Positions 7,998 to 16,185 of a stretch of DNA of 64,000 nt are shown here, piece after piece. Each line of letters begins with the position of its first letter. The stretch's first letter is position 1. The DNA lies in assembly GCF_000372745.1 (NCBI RefSeq), contig NZ_KB889596.1, positions 1-64,000 of the forward strand. The letters run 5' to 3'. A model generated the notes under the pieces. It made no database searches. It was not told where the DNA came from and was given only the letters and a program-made list of their open reading frames with translations. Both the position numbers and the translations under genes were made by a program. Source of the stretch: Embleya scabrispora DSM 41855. GTDB lineage: Bacteria > Actinomycetota > Actinomycetes > Streptomycetales > Streptomycetaceae.

Positions 7998-9685
7998 CGC
8001 GAGCCCTCCGTCGCCGGGATCCGGGTGTTCAGGGTCTCCAGGTAACGGTGTACCAGCATCACCGTCATCGCACCTTCGCCGACGGCCGAGGCGACTCGCT
8101 TGACCGAGGCCGCGCGCGAGTCGCCGGCGGCGAACACGCCCGGCACGGCGGTCTCCTGGACGAACGGGGGCCGGCTCCAGCCGTCGAGTTCGCCGTCGCA
8201 GTCGTCGAGGAGTTCGCTGCCGGTGAGGATGTAGCCGTCCCGGTCGCGTCGCACGCCGCTGCCGTCCAGCCACGCGGTGCGCGGGCTGGCGCCGATGAAG
8301 ACGAACAGCCAGGACGCGGGGACCGTCTCCTCCTTGCCGGAGTCGCGGTCGCGCAGGGTGAGTTCGCGCAGGCGGCCGGTGCCGTGCGCGCGCGTGATCT
8401 CGGTGCGCACGCGCACCTCGACGTTGGGAATCTGTGCCAACTGCTCGATCAGGTAGTGCGACATGGACGCCTCCAGGCCCGCGCCGCGCACCAGGATGAT
8501 CACCCGGCGGGCGTAGCGGGCGAAGAACACCGCGGCCTGACCGGCCGAGTTGGCCGCGCCGACGATGTAGACGTCCTGGTCGCGGGTGTCCGGCCCGGTG
8601 GTCAGCGCCGCGCCGTAGTACACGCCGCGGTCGGTGAGTTCGGCCAGGCCCGGCGCGTCCAGGGTGCGGTAGGACACGCCGGTGGCCAGGACGACCGCGT
8701 GGCCCCGGGCGACGACGTCGCCGTCGCACGAGATGGTGCGCACCTCGCCGTCCACGTGCAGCTCGGTCACATCGCGGGTACTGACTATCTCGGCACCGAA
8801 CTTGAGCGCCTGGCGACGGGCCCGGCCGATGAACTGCGACCCGGAGATGCCGTCCGGGAAGCCGAGGTAGTTCTCGATCCGCGAACTCTGCCCGGCCTGG
8901 CCGCCGGTGGCCTGGCGCTCCACCAGCAGCGTGCGCAGTCCCTCGCTGGCCGCGTACACCGCGGCGCCCAGGCCGGCCGGTCCGCCGCCGACGATCACCA
9001 CGTCGTACAGATCCCCGGAGGGGGTCACGGACAGACCGACGTATTCGGCCAGTTCACCCTTGGACGGGGCCCGCAGCACGGTCGAGTCCGGCGCGATCAC
9101 CACCGGCACGTCGGCCTCGGTGGTGCCGGTCTCGCGCATCAGTCGGCGCGCCTCGGCCTGGGTGACGTCGTACCAGCGATACGGCACACCGTTGTTGGCG
9201 AGGAAGTCGCGCAACTCGAAGGATGGCGCGGAAAAGCGCGCGCCGATCACCGTGGCCCAGCTCTCGTCCGGCACCGGCGCGGTCTCCCACGCGGTGATCA
9301 GCGAGTCCAGGACCGGATAGAGCCGTTCTTCCGGTGGGTCCCACGGCTTGAGCAGGTAGTGGTCGATGTCCACGTCGTTGATCGCCCGGATCGCCGCGCC
9401 GGTGTCCGCGTAGGCGGTCAGCAGCACCCGTTTCGCTCGCGGGTACAGGTGTGCGGCCTGTTCCAGGAAGGCGACCCCGTCCATCTGGGGCATACGTTGG
9501 TCGGCGATGAGCACCGCGACGTGCTCGCCCCGCTCGTGCAGTTCGCCCAGCGCCTCCAGGGCCTGCGCACCGGATTCGGCGCGCACGATGCGATGCCGGT
9601 CGCCGTACTGTCGCCGCAGGTCGCGGGCCACCGCACGGGACACGGCCGGATCGTCGTCGACGGTGAGCAGTACGGGCTTGTCCAC
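7994..9685 (-). CDS. Response-regulator / thioredoxin-reductase-like fusion
   Basis: Fusion of 563 residues. The receiver at residues 1-125 has phospho-acceptor D62 (LIADQRMPQMDG) and K113 in LLKPWDP. Residues about 145-225 look like a glutaredoxin/thioredoxin-fold segment without cysteines (ARFSAPSFELRDFLANNGVPYRWYDV). The rest is an FAD/NAD(P)H pyridine nucleotide-disulfide reductase fold: VVIVGGGPAGLGAAVYA, LATGVSYR, IVGAANSAGQAAVFFARYA, GVFAAGD. The CxxC expected in thioredoxin reductase is absent; the spot reads VYYGAALTTG. The second of two in-frame GTGs (9685) is chosen because GAGGAAATCC precedes it. It is translationally coupled to the cNMP-binding kinase, its likely phosphodonor. 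Confidence 0.93.
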   Translation of the reverse strand: MDKPVLLTVDDDPAVSRAVARDLRRQYGDRHRIVRAESGAQALEALGELHERGEHVAVLIADQRMPQMDGVAFLEQAAHLYPRAKRVLLTAYADTGAAIRAINDVDIDHYLLKPWDPPEERLYPVLDSLITAWETAPVPDESWATVIGARFSAPSFELRDFLANNGVPYRWYDVTQAEARRLMRETGTTEADVPVVIAPDSTVLRAPSKGELAEYVGLSVTPSGDLYDVVIVGGGPAGLGAAVYAASEGLRTLLVERQATGGQAGQSSRIENYLGFPDGISGSQFIGRARRQALKFGAEIVSTRDVTELHVDGEVRTISCDGDVVARGHAVVLATGVSYRTLDAPGLAELTDRGVYYGAALTTGPDTRDQDVYIVGAANSAGQAAVFFARYARRVIILVRGAGLEASMSHYLIEQLAQIPNVEVRVRTEITRAHGTGRLRELTLRDRDSGKEETVPASWLFVFIGASPRTAWLDGSGVRRDRDGYILTGSELLDDCDGELDGWSRPPFVQETAVPGVFAAGDSRAASVKRVASAVGEGAMTVMLVHRYLETLNTRIPATEGSR

Positions 9686-10319
9686 GGATTTCCTCACGCC
9701 ATGGGAACACAAATGGGAACCGCTGCCCGGATCCGGCCTCGGCCGTGCACCGGACAGCACGTCCGCCACGTTATCCTCTCGCCGAAACCCGCAGGTGGGG
9801 TATGCCCGTGGCATTCGCCGGGGTCGGTTGTCCGGTCGCGCCGATCGGCGATCGTGGCTCAGTCGACCGTGCCCGCCTCGTAGGCCACGATGGCGGCCTG
9901 GACCCGGTTGCGGACGTGAGTGCGGCCGGCCCGAGCACCGCGACCACGCGTGTCGGCAACCCCGGGCCGTCCGCCGAGCGCCGCCCACTCAGGGAACACC
10001 GCGAACGCGACGGCGGCGTAACAGCGCCCGTCGGCCTGCGCGAGGAACACCGTCAACGCCAGTGGGTCCACCCGACCCGGCACGGCCGCTCCGACCAGGC
10101 AGATCGCGAGCGTCGCGCCGTGCCCGACGGACAACGCCGGCGGCGGGTCGACGGTCGGCACGCCGATGCCGAGCAGGGCCCAAAAGCCAGGTCGGCGGCC
10201 CAGCCGGAGGGGGTGGTGCGCATGCTTTCGACGCTATCGACCCGCCGCGCGCCGACACCTCCGTCGAAAGTCGTGCACTTTGCCTGTCGGTCCACCCCGA
10301 ACATGCCTAACGTGACGCT
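9686..10319. other. Gene-poor interval of 634 bases
   Basis: The right part (10225-10319) and left part (9686-9860) probably carry promoters for the flanking genes. An open minus-strand frame at 9859-10161 (about 100 aa) has no ribosome site and no recognisable fold except its last 22 residues, listed separately as a LuxR-like remnant. I do not call a working gene here. Confidence 0.4.
9859..9930 (-). pseudogene. LuxR-type HTH tail remnant
   Basis: The minus strand encodes GRTHVRNRVQAAIVAYEAG plus TVD and a stop. This closely resembles the end of NarL-type regulators (compare HTVKTHV...RVHAVICAYETG in the regulator at 3872-4543), but about nine residues of the last helices between THVRN and RVQA are missing and no receiver or complete HTH precedes it. 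I read it as the decayed 3' end of a LuxR-family gene. Chance similarity is possible. Confidence 0.35.
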
Positions 10320-10526
10320 ATGTCCGAGAAACGACGCCCCCCGCACCGCGAGACCATCCAGGCACTCGTCGGAGTGGCCGTGATCGTGATCGGCCTCCTG
10401 GTCACCCTGATCCTGCACCTCACTCACGACCCGGACCCCGCCCCGCCACCCCGAAGCCCGATCCCGATCTCCTCGACCACGCCCCCGTCGTCGCCCCCTC
10501 CCGCACCGGCGGCAGCGGGCCGGTAG
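10320..10526 (+). CDS. Small single-pass membrane protein
   Basis: Protein of 68 residues: a short basic N-terminus (MSEKRRPPHRETIQ), one hydrophobic helix (residues about 15-34, ALVGVAVIVIGLLVTLILHL) and a Pro/Ser-rich tail. The positive-inside rule places the N-terminus in the cytoplasm and the Pro-rich tail outside. No catalytic motif is present. The ATG at 10320 follows CTAACGTGACGCT, with no clear ribosome site. It lies upstream of and parallel to the HTH-MFS operon. Function unknown. Confidence 0.55.
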   Translation: MSEKRRPPHRETIQALVGVAVIVIGLLVTLILHLTHDPDPAPPPRSPIPISSTTPPSSPPPAPAAAGR

Positions 10527-10542
10527 TCCGCGGGCGAAAGAT

Positions 10543-10584
10543 TTACAGAGGGTTCTTTGCAGAGGATCCTTTGCAGAGGAGTCT
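10543..10584 (+). promoter_or_regulatory. Three tandem 14-bp direct repeats, probable operator
   Basis: Three head-to-tail copies, TTACAGAGGGTTCT, TTGCAGAGGATCCT and TTGCAGAGGAGTCT (10543-10556, 10557-10570, 10571-10584), end 20 bases before the start of the HTH regulator. Copies 2 and 3 match at 11 of 14 positions and all three share CAGAGG. The position suggests an autoregulatory operator for the winged-HTH regulator. Confidence 0.65.
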
Positions 10585-10604
10585 CTGTCCAATACAGTCG
10601 GGCC

Positions 10605-11180
10605 GTGAACGACTCCTCGCGGCGGATGGACGCCCGCAGCCTGCGCGCCCTTGCCCACCCCCTACGTATGCGCCTGCTGGAGCTGCTGCGCCTCGACGGT
10701 CCCGCGACCGCGACGCACCTGGCGGCGCGCGTAGGCGACAGCACCGGGACGGTCAGTTGGCATCTGCGACACCTTGCCGAGCACGGCTTCATCGAGGACG
10801 TGCCCGAGCGCGGAACGCGGCGGGAGCGCTGGTGGCAGGCCGTGGTGCGGCCGCGCGACCTGCATACCAGCGAGTTCCGGAACGATCCCGAGTCGCGTGG
10901 CGCGCTGGATGTCTACCTGCGCGAATTCCTCCGGCAGCAGGGCGAGCGCATGGTCGAGTCGTTCGCGGACGCCGACGCGATGGGGCCCGAGTGGGTGCGC
11001 GCGCGGACCGTCTCGGACTGGAGCGGGGTGCGCCTGACGGCGGATCAGCTGGCCGAGCTGAGTCGACGGGTGATCGAGCTGGTCAACGAGGCCGTCCGGC
11101 AACCCGAGCAGCCGGGCGCGCCCACCATCGTGCTGCAGTTTCAAGCCTTTCCGCGCCGACCCGAGGAGAATTCCGGATGA
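10605..11180 (+). CDS. ArsR-like winged-helix transcriptional regulator
   Basis: Regulator of 191 residues. An ArsR/HTH_20 winged helix at residues about 6-75 reads RMDARSLRALAHPLRMRLLELLRLDG, ATHLAARVGDSTGTVSWHLRHLAEHGFI and a wing. A helical C-terminal half follows, as is usual in regulators paired with MFS exporters. No metal-binding cysteine cluster is seen, so metal sensing is unlikely. The GTG at 10605 is preferred over upstream TTG codons that fall within the repeats. Its stop overlaps the MFS start by 4 bases (ATGA). It probably represses its own promoter and the exporter through the three 14-bp repeats. Confidence 0.9.
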   Translation: MNDSSRRMDARSLRALAHPLRMRLLELLRLDGPATATHLAARVGDSTGTVSWHLRHLAEHGFIEDVPERGTRRERWWQAVVRPRDLHTSEFRNDPESRGALDVYLREFLRQQGERMVESFADADAMGPEWVRARTVSDWSGVRLTADQLAELSRRVIELVNEAVRQPEQPGAPTIVLQFQAFPRRPEENSG

Positions 11181-12472
11181 GCGGGCTGCTCCGTCGGCAT
11201 CGCGACTTCCGGCTGCTGTGGTGCGGCGAGACCGCCGGGAAGTTCGGCGCCTCGGTCACGGGCGTGGCGATGCCGTTGATCGCGATCTCGACGCTGGACG
11301 CCGGTACGTTCGAGATCGGCCTGCTCGGCGCCGCGGCCTGGCTGCCGTGGTTGCTGATCGGGTTGCCGGTCGGCGTCTGGGTGGATCGAATAGCCCGTCG
11401 GCCGATCATGCTCGGCGCCGCCGCGTCCTCCTGCGCACTGTTCCTGGCCGTGCCGTTGGCGCACTGGGCAGGCGTACTGAGTGTCGGGCTGTTGCTGGCG
11501 ATCACGCTCGCGACCGGGGTGTCCGCGGTGTTCTTCCAGACCGCGTACACCGCCTACCTCCCGAGCATCCTCGCGCCCGCCGATCAGGCCGAGGGCAATG
11601 GCAAGTTGCACGGCAGCGCGTCCGCCGCGCAGATCGTCGGGGGCGGCGCCGGCGGGTTGATCGCGCAGGCGGCGGGTGCGGTGAACGGCATGTTCGTCAA
11701 CGCCGGGACCTTCCTGAACTCGTTCGTCTGCCTTCTCGGCATCCGCCATCGGGAACCGCCGCCGAACGCGACGGCGGGCGTCGACGGCGTCGAACACCGC
11801 GCGCCGCGTTCGCTCGTCCGTGAGATCGGCGACGGGCTGCGCCTGGTCGCGCACGACCCGTGGTTGCGGACCTTCGCGCTCTACGGCGGCGCCTCCAATC
11901 TGCCTCTGGTCGGCCTCCAGTCCATCCAACTGGTTTTCCTGGTCCGCGAGGTCGGGGTGAGCGAGGGCGCGGTCGGCGGGCTGATCGCGGCCGGCTCGCT
12001 CGGCGGCATCGTGGGGGCGTTCGTCTCCCGTCGGGTCGCCGCGCGCATGGGCACGGCCCGGGCGTTCCTGGCGTTCGAACCGGGTGTCTGCGGCCTGGTC
12101 CTGCTCGTCCCGCTGACCACCGGTGGCGCGGGGCTGCTGCTGTTCGTGTTCGGCTCGTTCGCGATGGTCGCCGGTGTCGTGGCCGCCAATGTGATCAAGG
12201 CGGGCTTCCAACAGCGTTACTGTCCACCACAGTTGCTCGGTCGGATCACCGCGAGCATGCAGTTCGTCAACTACGGCACCATCCCGCTCGGCGCGCTGCT
12301 GGCGGGCACCCTGGGTTCCACGATCGGCGTACGCCCCACCATGTGGGTCATGGCCGCCGCGATCCCGGCCATGGGCCTGATCCTGGTCCTGTCCCCCGTC
12401 CGCCGCTGCCGCGACCTGCCCACCACGCCCCGGGACAGCACGGCACCGACCGTCCCCGGACGAGTGGCCTGA
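11177..12472 (+). CDS. MFS transporter (drug:H+ antiporter-like)
   Basis: Integral membrane protein of 431 residues with about 12 hydrophobic helices. The start MSGLLRRHRDFRLLWCGETAGKFG and GLPVGVWVDRIARRPIML (loop 2-3 motif A variant) are typical of the enterobactin exporter/macrolide-efflux branch of the major facilitator superfamily. Translation is coupled to the HTH regulator by an ATGA overlap, which points to ligand-induced efflux of a small toxic compound. Substrate unknown. The tail after residue 410 is a Pro/Thr-rich cytoplasmic end. Confidence 0.93.
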   Translation: MSGLLRRHRDFRLLWCGETAGKFGASVTGVAMPLIAISTLDAGTFEIGLLGAAAWLPWLLIGLPVGVWVDRIARRPIMLGAAASSCALFLAVPLAHWAGVLSVGLLLAITLATGVSAVFFQTAYTAYLPSILAPADQAEGNGKLHGSASAAQIVGGGAGGLIAQAAGAVNGMFVNAGTFLNSFVCLLGIRHREPPPNATAGVDGVEHRAPRSLVREIGDGLRLVAHDPWLRTFALYGGASNLPLVGLQSIQLVFLVREVGVSEGAVGGLIAAGSLGGIVGAFVSRRVAARMGTARAFLAFEPGVCGLVLLVPLTTGGAGLLLFVFGSFAMVAGVVAANVIKAGFQQRYCPPQLLGRITASMQFVNYGTIPLGALLAGTLGSTIGVRPTMWVMAAAIPAMGLILVLSPVRRCRDLPTTPRDSTAPTVPGRVA

Positions 12473-12659
12473 GAGCCGACCGGCCGACCCGGACGGCGCT
12501 GTGCACGGTTTTCGAAGCGCACCGAAAACTTGACGGCGGATGTCAAGTTATGAGGGGAGAGTGGGCCGCACGGAACGAGAGGCACCGATCAGGGTGCCCC
12601 GCAGACGATCCCGGGGTCCTCGAACACGATTCGAGCACCCTCGAACAAAGGAGTCTCCG

Positions 12660-14102
12660 ATGACCGCGAACAACGCTGCCGGGCACACGGGCGGCGGCCC
12701 GGAATCGTCCGCCGCGATCGGCACGTTGGCCGCACGGGTACGGGGTGTCGTGGTCGTGCCGAAAGACGCCGGGTACGACGACGAGCGCTCCGGATTCCAG
12801 ACCGCGTTCCGAGCGCGGCCGGACGTGATCGTGGGTGCGGCCGACGCCGAGGACGTGCGACTCGCCGTCGAGTTCGCCCGGGCGCGGGGCCTGCCGGTGG
12901 CGGTCCAGGCCACCGGGCACGCTCCGGCGAGCGCGGCTTCGGGCGGCCTGTTGATCTCCACCCGACGGATGGCCGGGGTCCGGGTCGACCCCCGGGCTCG
13001 GACCGCGTGGGCCCAGGCTGGTGCCCGCTGGGAGCGGGTGGTGGCCGAGAGCGCCCCGCACGGCCTGGCCCCGCTCAACGGCTCGGCCCCGCACGTCGGT
13101 GTCGTCGCGTACAGCCTGGGTGGCGGACTCGGTTTGATGGCCCGCGAGTTCGGCTATGCCGCCGACCATGTGCGGGCGATCGAGGTGGTCACCGCCGACG
13201 CGACCGTGCGACGCGTCACCGCCGAGAGTGACGCCGACCTGTTCTGGGCGCTGCGCGGCGGCCGGGACAACTTCGGCATCGTCACCTCGATCGAGTTCGA
13301 CCTGTTCCCGGTGGCCCGGGTGTACGGCGGTTCGCTGATCTTCGACGCGGACCACGCCGAGGCGGCCGGCGCGGCCTGGCTCGCCTGGACCGAGACGGTG
13401 CCGGAGCAGGTCACCTCGTCGATCTCGTTCATCGGTCTGCCCGACATCGAGCAGGTCCCGCCGCCGTTGCGCGGCCGGCACACCGCGGCCATCAAGATCG
13501 TCTACACCGGCGAAGTCGCCGCCGGGGAACGCCTGGTGGCTCCGCTGCGCGCGGTCGGACCGCGCCTGGTCGACGACCTGACCGAGCTTGCCTACGCCGA
13601 CTCGCACACCATCCACAACGATCCGGCGCACCCGCACGCCTACCTCGGCGACAACGTGATGGTCCGCGACCTGGATCCGCAGGCAATGCGTGAGGTGTAC
13701 CGGATCGCCGGTCCCGACGCGCCGATGATGGTCATGCACGAGGTACGCCACCTCGGCGGCGCGTTGTCCCGGCAACCGGCGGTGCCCAACGCGGTCGGCC
13801 ATCGCGACGCGCGCTACATCGTCCGGGTCGTGGCGATGATCGACGGCGCGGATCTCGATGTCGCGCGTGCCCTACAGGCCGACGTCCGGGCCGTGCTGAA
13901 GCCGCTGTCCGTCGGCCGCAATCTCAACTTCGTCTACGGCGACGGCGTTTCGCCGACCCCCGATCAGGTCGCGGCGATGTACGACCCGGAAACCCGCGCG
14001 CGGCTGGCCGAACTCAAGGCGGCCCACGACCCGACCGATCTGTTCATCGGCAACCACAACGTGGCCGCCCCGACCGCGAACGGCGCGTCGGCCCCCCGCT
14101 GA
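12660..14102 (+). CDS. FAD-binding oxidase, BBE-like (VAO/PCMH fold)
   Basis: Oxidoreductase of 480 residues. The FAD-binding PCMH domain (residues about 50-220) includes RARPDVIVGAADAEDVRLAVEFARARGLPVAVQATGH, whose His stands where family members bind FAD covalently, and GVVAYSLGGGLGLMAREFGYAADHV. The C-terminal BBE motif is DLFIGNHNV. No signal peptide is visible. The ATG at 12660 follows CAAAGGAGTCTCCG, a strong ribosome site. Family members oxidise alcohols, amines or sugars, often in secondary metabolism; the substrate here is unknown. Monocistronic. Confidence 0.92.
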   Translation: MTANNAAGHTGGGPESSAAIGTLAARVRGVVVVPKDAGYDDERSGFQTAFRARPDVIVGAADAEDVRLAVEFARARGLPVAVQATGHAPASAASGGLLISTRRMAGVRVDPRARTAWAQAGARWERVVAESAPHGLAPLNGSAPHVGVVAYSLGGGLGLMAREFGYAADHVRAIEVVTADATVRRVTAESDADLFWALRGGRDNFGIVTSIEFDLFPVARVYGGSLIFDADHAEAAGAAWLAWTETVPEQVTSSISFIGLPDIEQVPPPLRGRHTAAIKIVYTGEVAAGERLVAPLRAVGPRLVDDLTELAYADSHTIHNDPAHPHAYLGDNVMVRDLDPQAMREVYRIAGPDAPMMVMHEVRHLGGALSRQPAVPNAVGHRDARYIVRVVAMIDGADLDVARALQADVRAVLKPLSVGRNLNFVYGDGVSPTPDQVAAMYDPETRARLAELKAAHDPTDLFIGNHNVAAPTANGASAPR

Positions 14103-14304
14103 ACTCCCCCGCCCGGTCCCACGATCATGTACCGAGTCATGGTCGGCGGGGCCGGGCTCGGCGGATGGGGAATCTGTTGTCGAAACGAGTACGAATGGCA
14201 CCGGCGCGATCCACTACGGCGGTTGCGGCAGCGGTTCGCATGCGGGGCCGCACCCTTCCACGGCCTGCCGCGGACCTCGTCGTCGGCCTTTCCGGGCAGC
14301 GCGG

Positions 14305-15126
14305 ATGACGCGGCTGCGGCGGATCCCGGTGCTCGCGGCGGTCGTACTGATGTGTGCGACCGGCTGCTCGGTGGCGACGGACGTCGTGAACGGGACGAGC
14401 TCGGAGAGTACGAGCAACGCGACCTTGAGCGACGCGAAACTGCGCGCGCGGATCAAGGCGATCGTGAGTCGGGTCCACTCGGTGCATGCGGTGGTCGACT
14501 TCGCCAGGGACGGCAGGGTCGGCGTGCGTGCGGACGCGCGGTTCGACGTCGGCACCCGGAACTTCACCGCGCGGCTCGAAGCCTCCGGAGTGACCGTCGA
14601 GGTGGTCGCCGTCGGTGCGGACGTGTACGTCAAGGCGCCCCGGATCTTCTGGCGGTCCGCGCTCGAGAACCGCGACTCGCGTGACGAGGAGACGATCACC
14701 GAACTCACCGGGCCCACCGACAAGTACGCCCACCTCCTGCGCGACGATCCACTGCGTGCCCGCCTCCTGGACGACGCGGAGTTCTACAACCCGCGGACCT
14801 TCCTCGAAGGGCTCTCCGAGGCCACCCGCCGAGCCGACCCGGGGTCGGAGAACCCGTACTCGGTCGTCTTCGAACAGGCCGGTGGAACCGGTAGGGCTCG
14901 TCTGTACATCCCCGCGACGGGAAGGCCGCTTCCCGAACGGGTGACCGTCGCGCGATCGGTCCGGAGCACCCTGGCCGTCACGTGGTCGGACTACGACAAA
15001 CCCGTGCCCGTCAAGGCTCCCGCCGCCGACCGCGTCGTCGAGATGCGCTACCGGGTGAGCCAGGCGCCGCCGATGATCGCCCCGACGTCGATCGCGTACC
15101 GGACGTGGGCGAGCCCGGCCGGCTGA
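14305..15126 (+). CDS. Secreted lipoprotein (LppX/LprG-like)
   Basis: Protein of 273 residues with a lipoprotein signal: Arg-containing n-region, hydrophobic core VLAAVVLM and a lipobox ending ATGC (Cys at about residue 21). The remainder is a single exported domain with beta-strand character resembling actinobacterial LppX/LprAFG-type or DUF-type lipoproteins (RVHSVHAVVDF, VGADVYVKAP, GRARLYIPATGRPLPERV). Such proteins carry lipids or glycolipids in the envelope; that role is only a suggestion here. The start ATG at 14305 gives a standard signal length. No operon partner. Confidence 0.75.
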   Translation: MTRLRRIPVLAAVVLMCATGCSVATDVVNGTSSESTSNATLSDAKLRARIKAIVSRVHSVHAVVDFARDGRVGVRADARFDVGTRNFTARLEASGVTVEVVAVGADVYVKAPRIFWRSALENRDSRDEETITELTGPTDKYAHLLRDDPLRARLLDDAEFYNPRTFLEGLSEATRRADPGSENPYSVVFEQAGGTGRARLYIPATGRPLPERVTVARSVRSTLAVTWSDYDKPVPVKAPAADRVVEMRYRVSQAPPMIAPTSIAYRTWASPAG

Positions 15127-15158
15127 CCCGGCGGCGCCCGGAATCGCGGCGACGCCAC

Positions 15159-15180
15159 GATGACGTCAGGCAGCGTCATC
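15159..15180. promoter_or_regulatory. GATGACG/CGTCATC inverted repeat (distal operator)
   Basis: GATGACG at 15159-15165 and CGTCATC at 15174-15180 form a 7-bp inverted repeat with an 8-base spacer. It sits about 130 bases before the HicB-like gene. A further GACGTCAT lies at 15237-15244. These share the TGACGTCA core with the proximal operator. Confidence 0.55.
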
Positions 15181-15280
15181 ACCGGCCATCACGCGACCGA
15201 CTCGCCGGCGCCACACAAACACCTCGCACGTCGTGCGACGTCATATGCGCCACCGAAGCAGTCATCCCCACTTGCCATAG

Positions 15281-15308
15281 CGTCATATTGGCGCCATGAT
15301 GACGTCAT
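15281..15308. promoter_or_regulatory. Proximal TGACGTCA operator overlapping the start codon
   Basis: A 24-bp imperfect palindrome (15281-15304, 10 of 12 positions paired) is centred on TGGCGCCA and flanked by CGTCAT and ATGACG. The perfect palindrome ATGACGTCAT at 15299-15308 overlaps it and includes two bases of the ATG of the downstream gene. This is the expected place for autorepression by the ribbon-helix-helix protein it precedes. Confidence 0.6.
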
Positions 15309-15852
15309 GGATCTCGCACCGTACGTCGACAAGCTCTGCCGCGAACTCGCCGTCACCGCCGAGGCGGGGGGTGCGGAGGCTCGTGCGCTCGCCGAGCGGC
15401 TGATCGGGCCGCTCGAATCGGCGACCAGGCTCGCCCTGCTCGAAGCGCTGTCCGCCGCCGCGGACGAGATCAGCCGCGAACTCGCCCCGGGCTCGGTGGA
15501 CGTGAGACTGCGCGGAGTCGACCCGGACTTCCTGGTCACACCGGCACCGACCACCCGGTCGTTCGAAGCGGCGGCCGGGAGCGGATTCGAGGCCGGTCCG
15601 GGCGATCGGTCCGGCCCGCCGCCGACCGCCGCGCCCGTCCCCGAAGCGGACGAGGGCGGCATGTCGAGAATCACGCTGCGCCTGTCCGAGCAGCTCAAAC
15701 CCAGGGTCGAACAGGCCGCGAGCCGCGCGGGCCTGTCGGTCAACGCCTGGCTCGTCCGCACGGTCACCGCCGCGCTCGAACCCGAGGACCGCGACAGTGG
15801 GCGACGCGCAACCTCGCGCGGCACCCAACGCTATACCGGCTGGGTGCGCTAG
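15307..15852 (+). CDS. HicB-like ribbon-helix-helix protein
   Basis: Protein of 181 residues. The N-terminal helical domain (residues 1-75, LAPYVDKLCRELAVTAEAGG...) precedes an acidic Pro/Gly linker. A C-terminal RHH domain follows (residues about 118-162: SRITLRLSEQLKPRVEQAASRAGLSVNAWLVRTVTAAL), of the Arc/HicB type that binds DNA as a dimer. No HicA toxin gene is adjacent, so it is more likely a stand-alone repressor than an antitoxin. Its TAG stop lies inside the CTAG end of the MITE. The TGACGTCA sites upstream are its probable targets. The next gene encodes DUF4097. Confidence 0.8.
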   Translation: MDLAPYVDKLCRELAVTAEAGGAEARALAERLIGPLESATRLALLEALSAAADEISRELAPGSVDVRLRGVDPDFLVTPAPTTRSFEAAAGSGFEAGPGDRSGPPPTAAPVPEADEGGMSRITLRLSEQLKPRVEQAASRAGLSVNAWLVRTVTAALEPEDRDSGRRATSRGTQRYTGWVR

Positions 15853-16015
15853 GGCGTGTCTTCAATCCCCCGTCGGGCTCCGCGGCGTTCGGTGCCGTGC
15901 ATCGGCGCGCCGGGGAAACACTCGCATAGTGGTTCTATTCGGGCGTTTCACCGGGGCGGCGAGGTGCGGTGCCGGGCGTCGTGGTGCTCGGCGGGGGATT
16001 GAAGACACGCCCTAG
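15849..16015. mobile_element. MITE with 24-bp terminal inverted repeats
   Basis: A 167-bp element is bounded by perfect inverted repeats: 15849-15872, beginning CTAGGGCGTGTCTTCAATCC, and 15992-16015, ending TTGAAGACACGCCCTAG. The terminal CTAG may be a 4-bp target duplication (YTAR, as used by IS5-type elements). The interior of about 119 bp has no transposase and is locally less GC-rich (GCATAGTGGTTCTATT). It is therefore a non-autonomous miniature element moved in trans. The left end supplies the TAG stop codon of the HicB-like gene. IS-family assignment is inference. Confidence 0.85.
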
Positions 16016-16185
16016 GTGTATTCACCCGGGATGTCGAGCGCCGGACCGCCGCAGCCGCCGAGTCTTCCGATCGCCGTCCCCGGAGCACGAGCCGTCTCCG
16101 CGAGATGCCGTCTTGCACATGCCGTCCCCCGCACGCCGAACACGTATGTTCCCCACGCCCATCACCGCCACCAGGACGGGGTGCC

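Noticed and set aside
9978-10161. Hydrophobic minus-strand frame as a membrane protein gene
   Set aside because: No ribosome site, start out of frame with the nearest ATG, and weak hydrophobic segments; only the LuxR-like tail is noteworthy.
1285-14102. Secondary-metabolite cluster suggested by the SnoaL-like protein, LLM oxidoreductase and BBE-like oxidase
   Set aside because: No polyketide, peptide, terpene or ribosomal-peptide core genes are present; the genes are scattered and separately transcribed.
15307-15852. HicAB toxin-antitoxin system
   Set aside because: Only the HicB-like RHH protein is present; no HicA-like gene is adjacent on either side.
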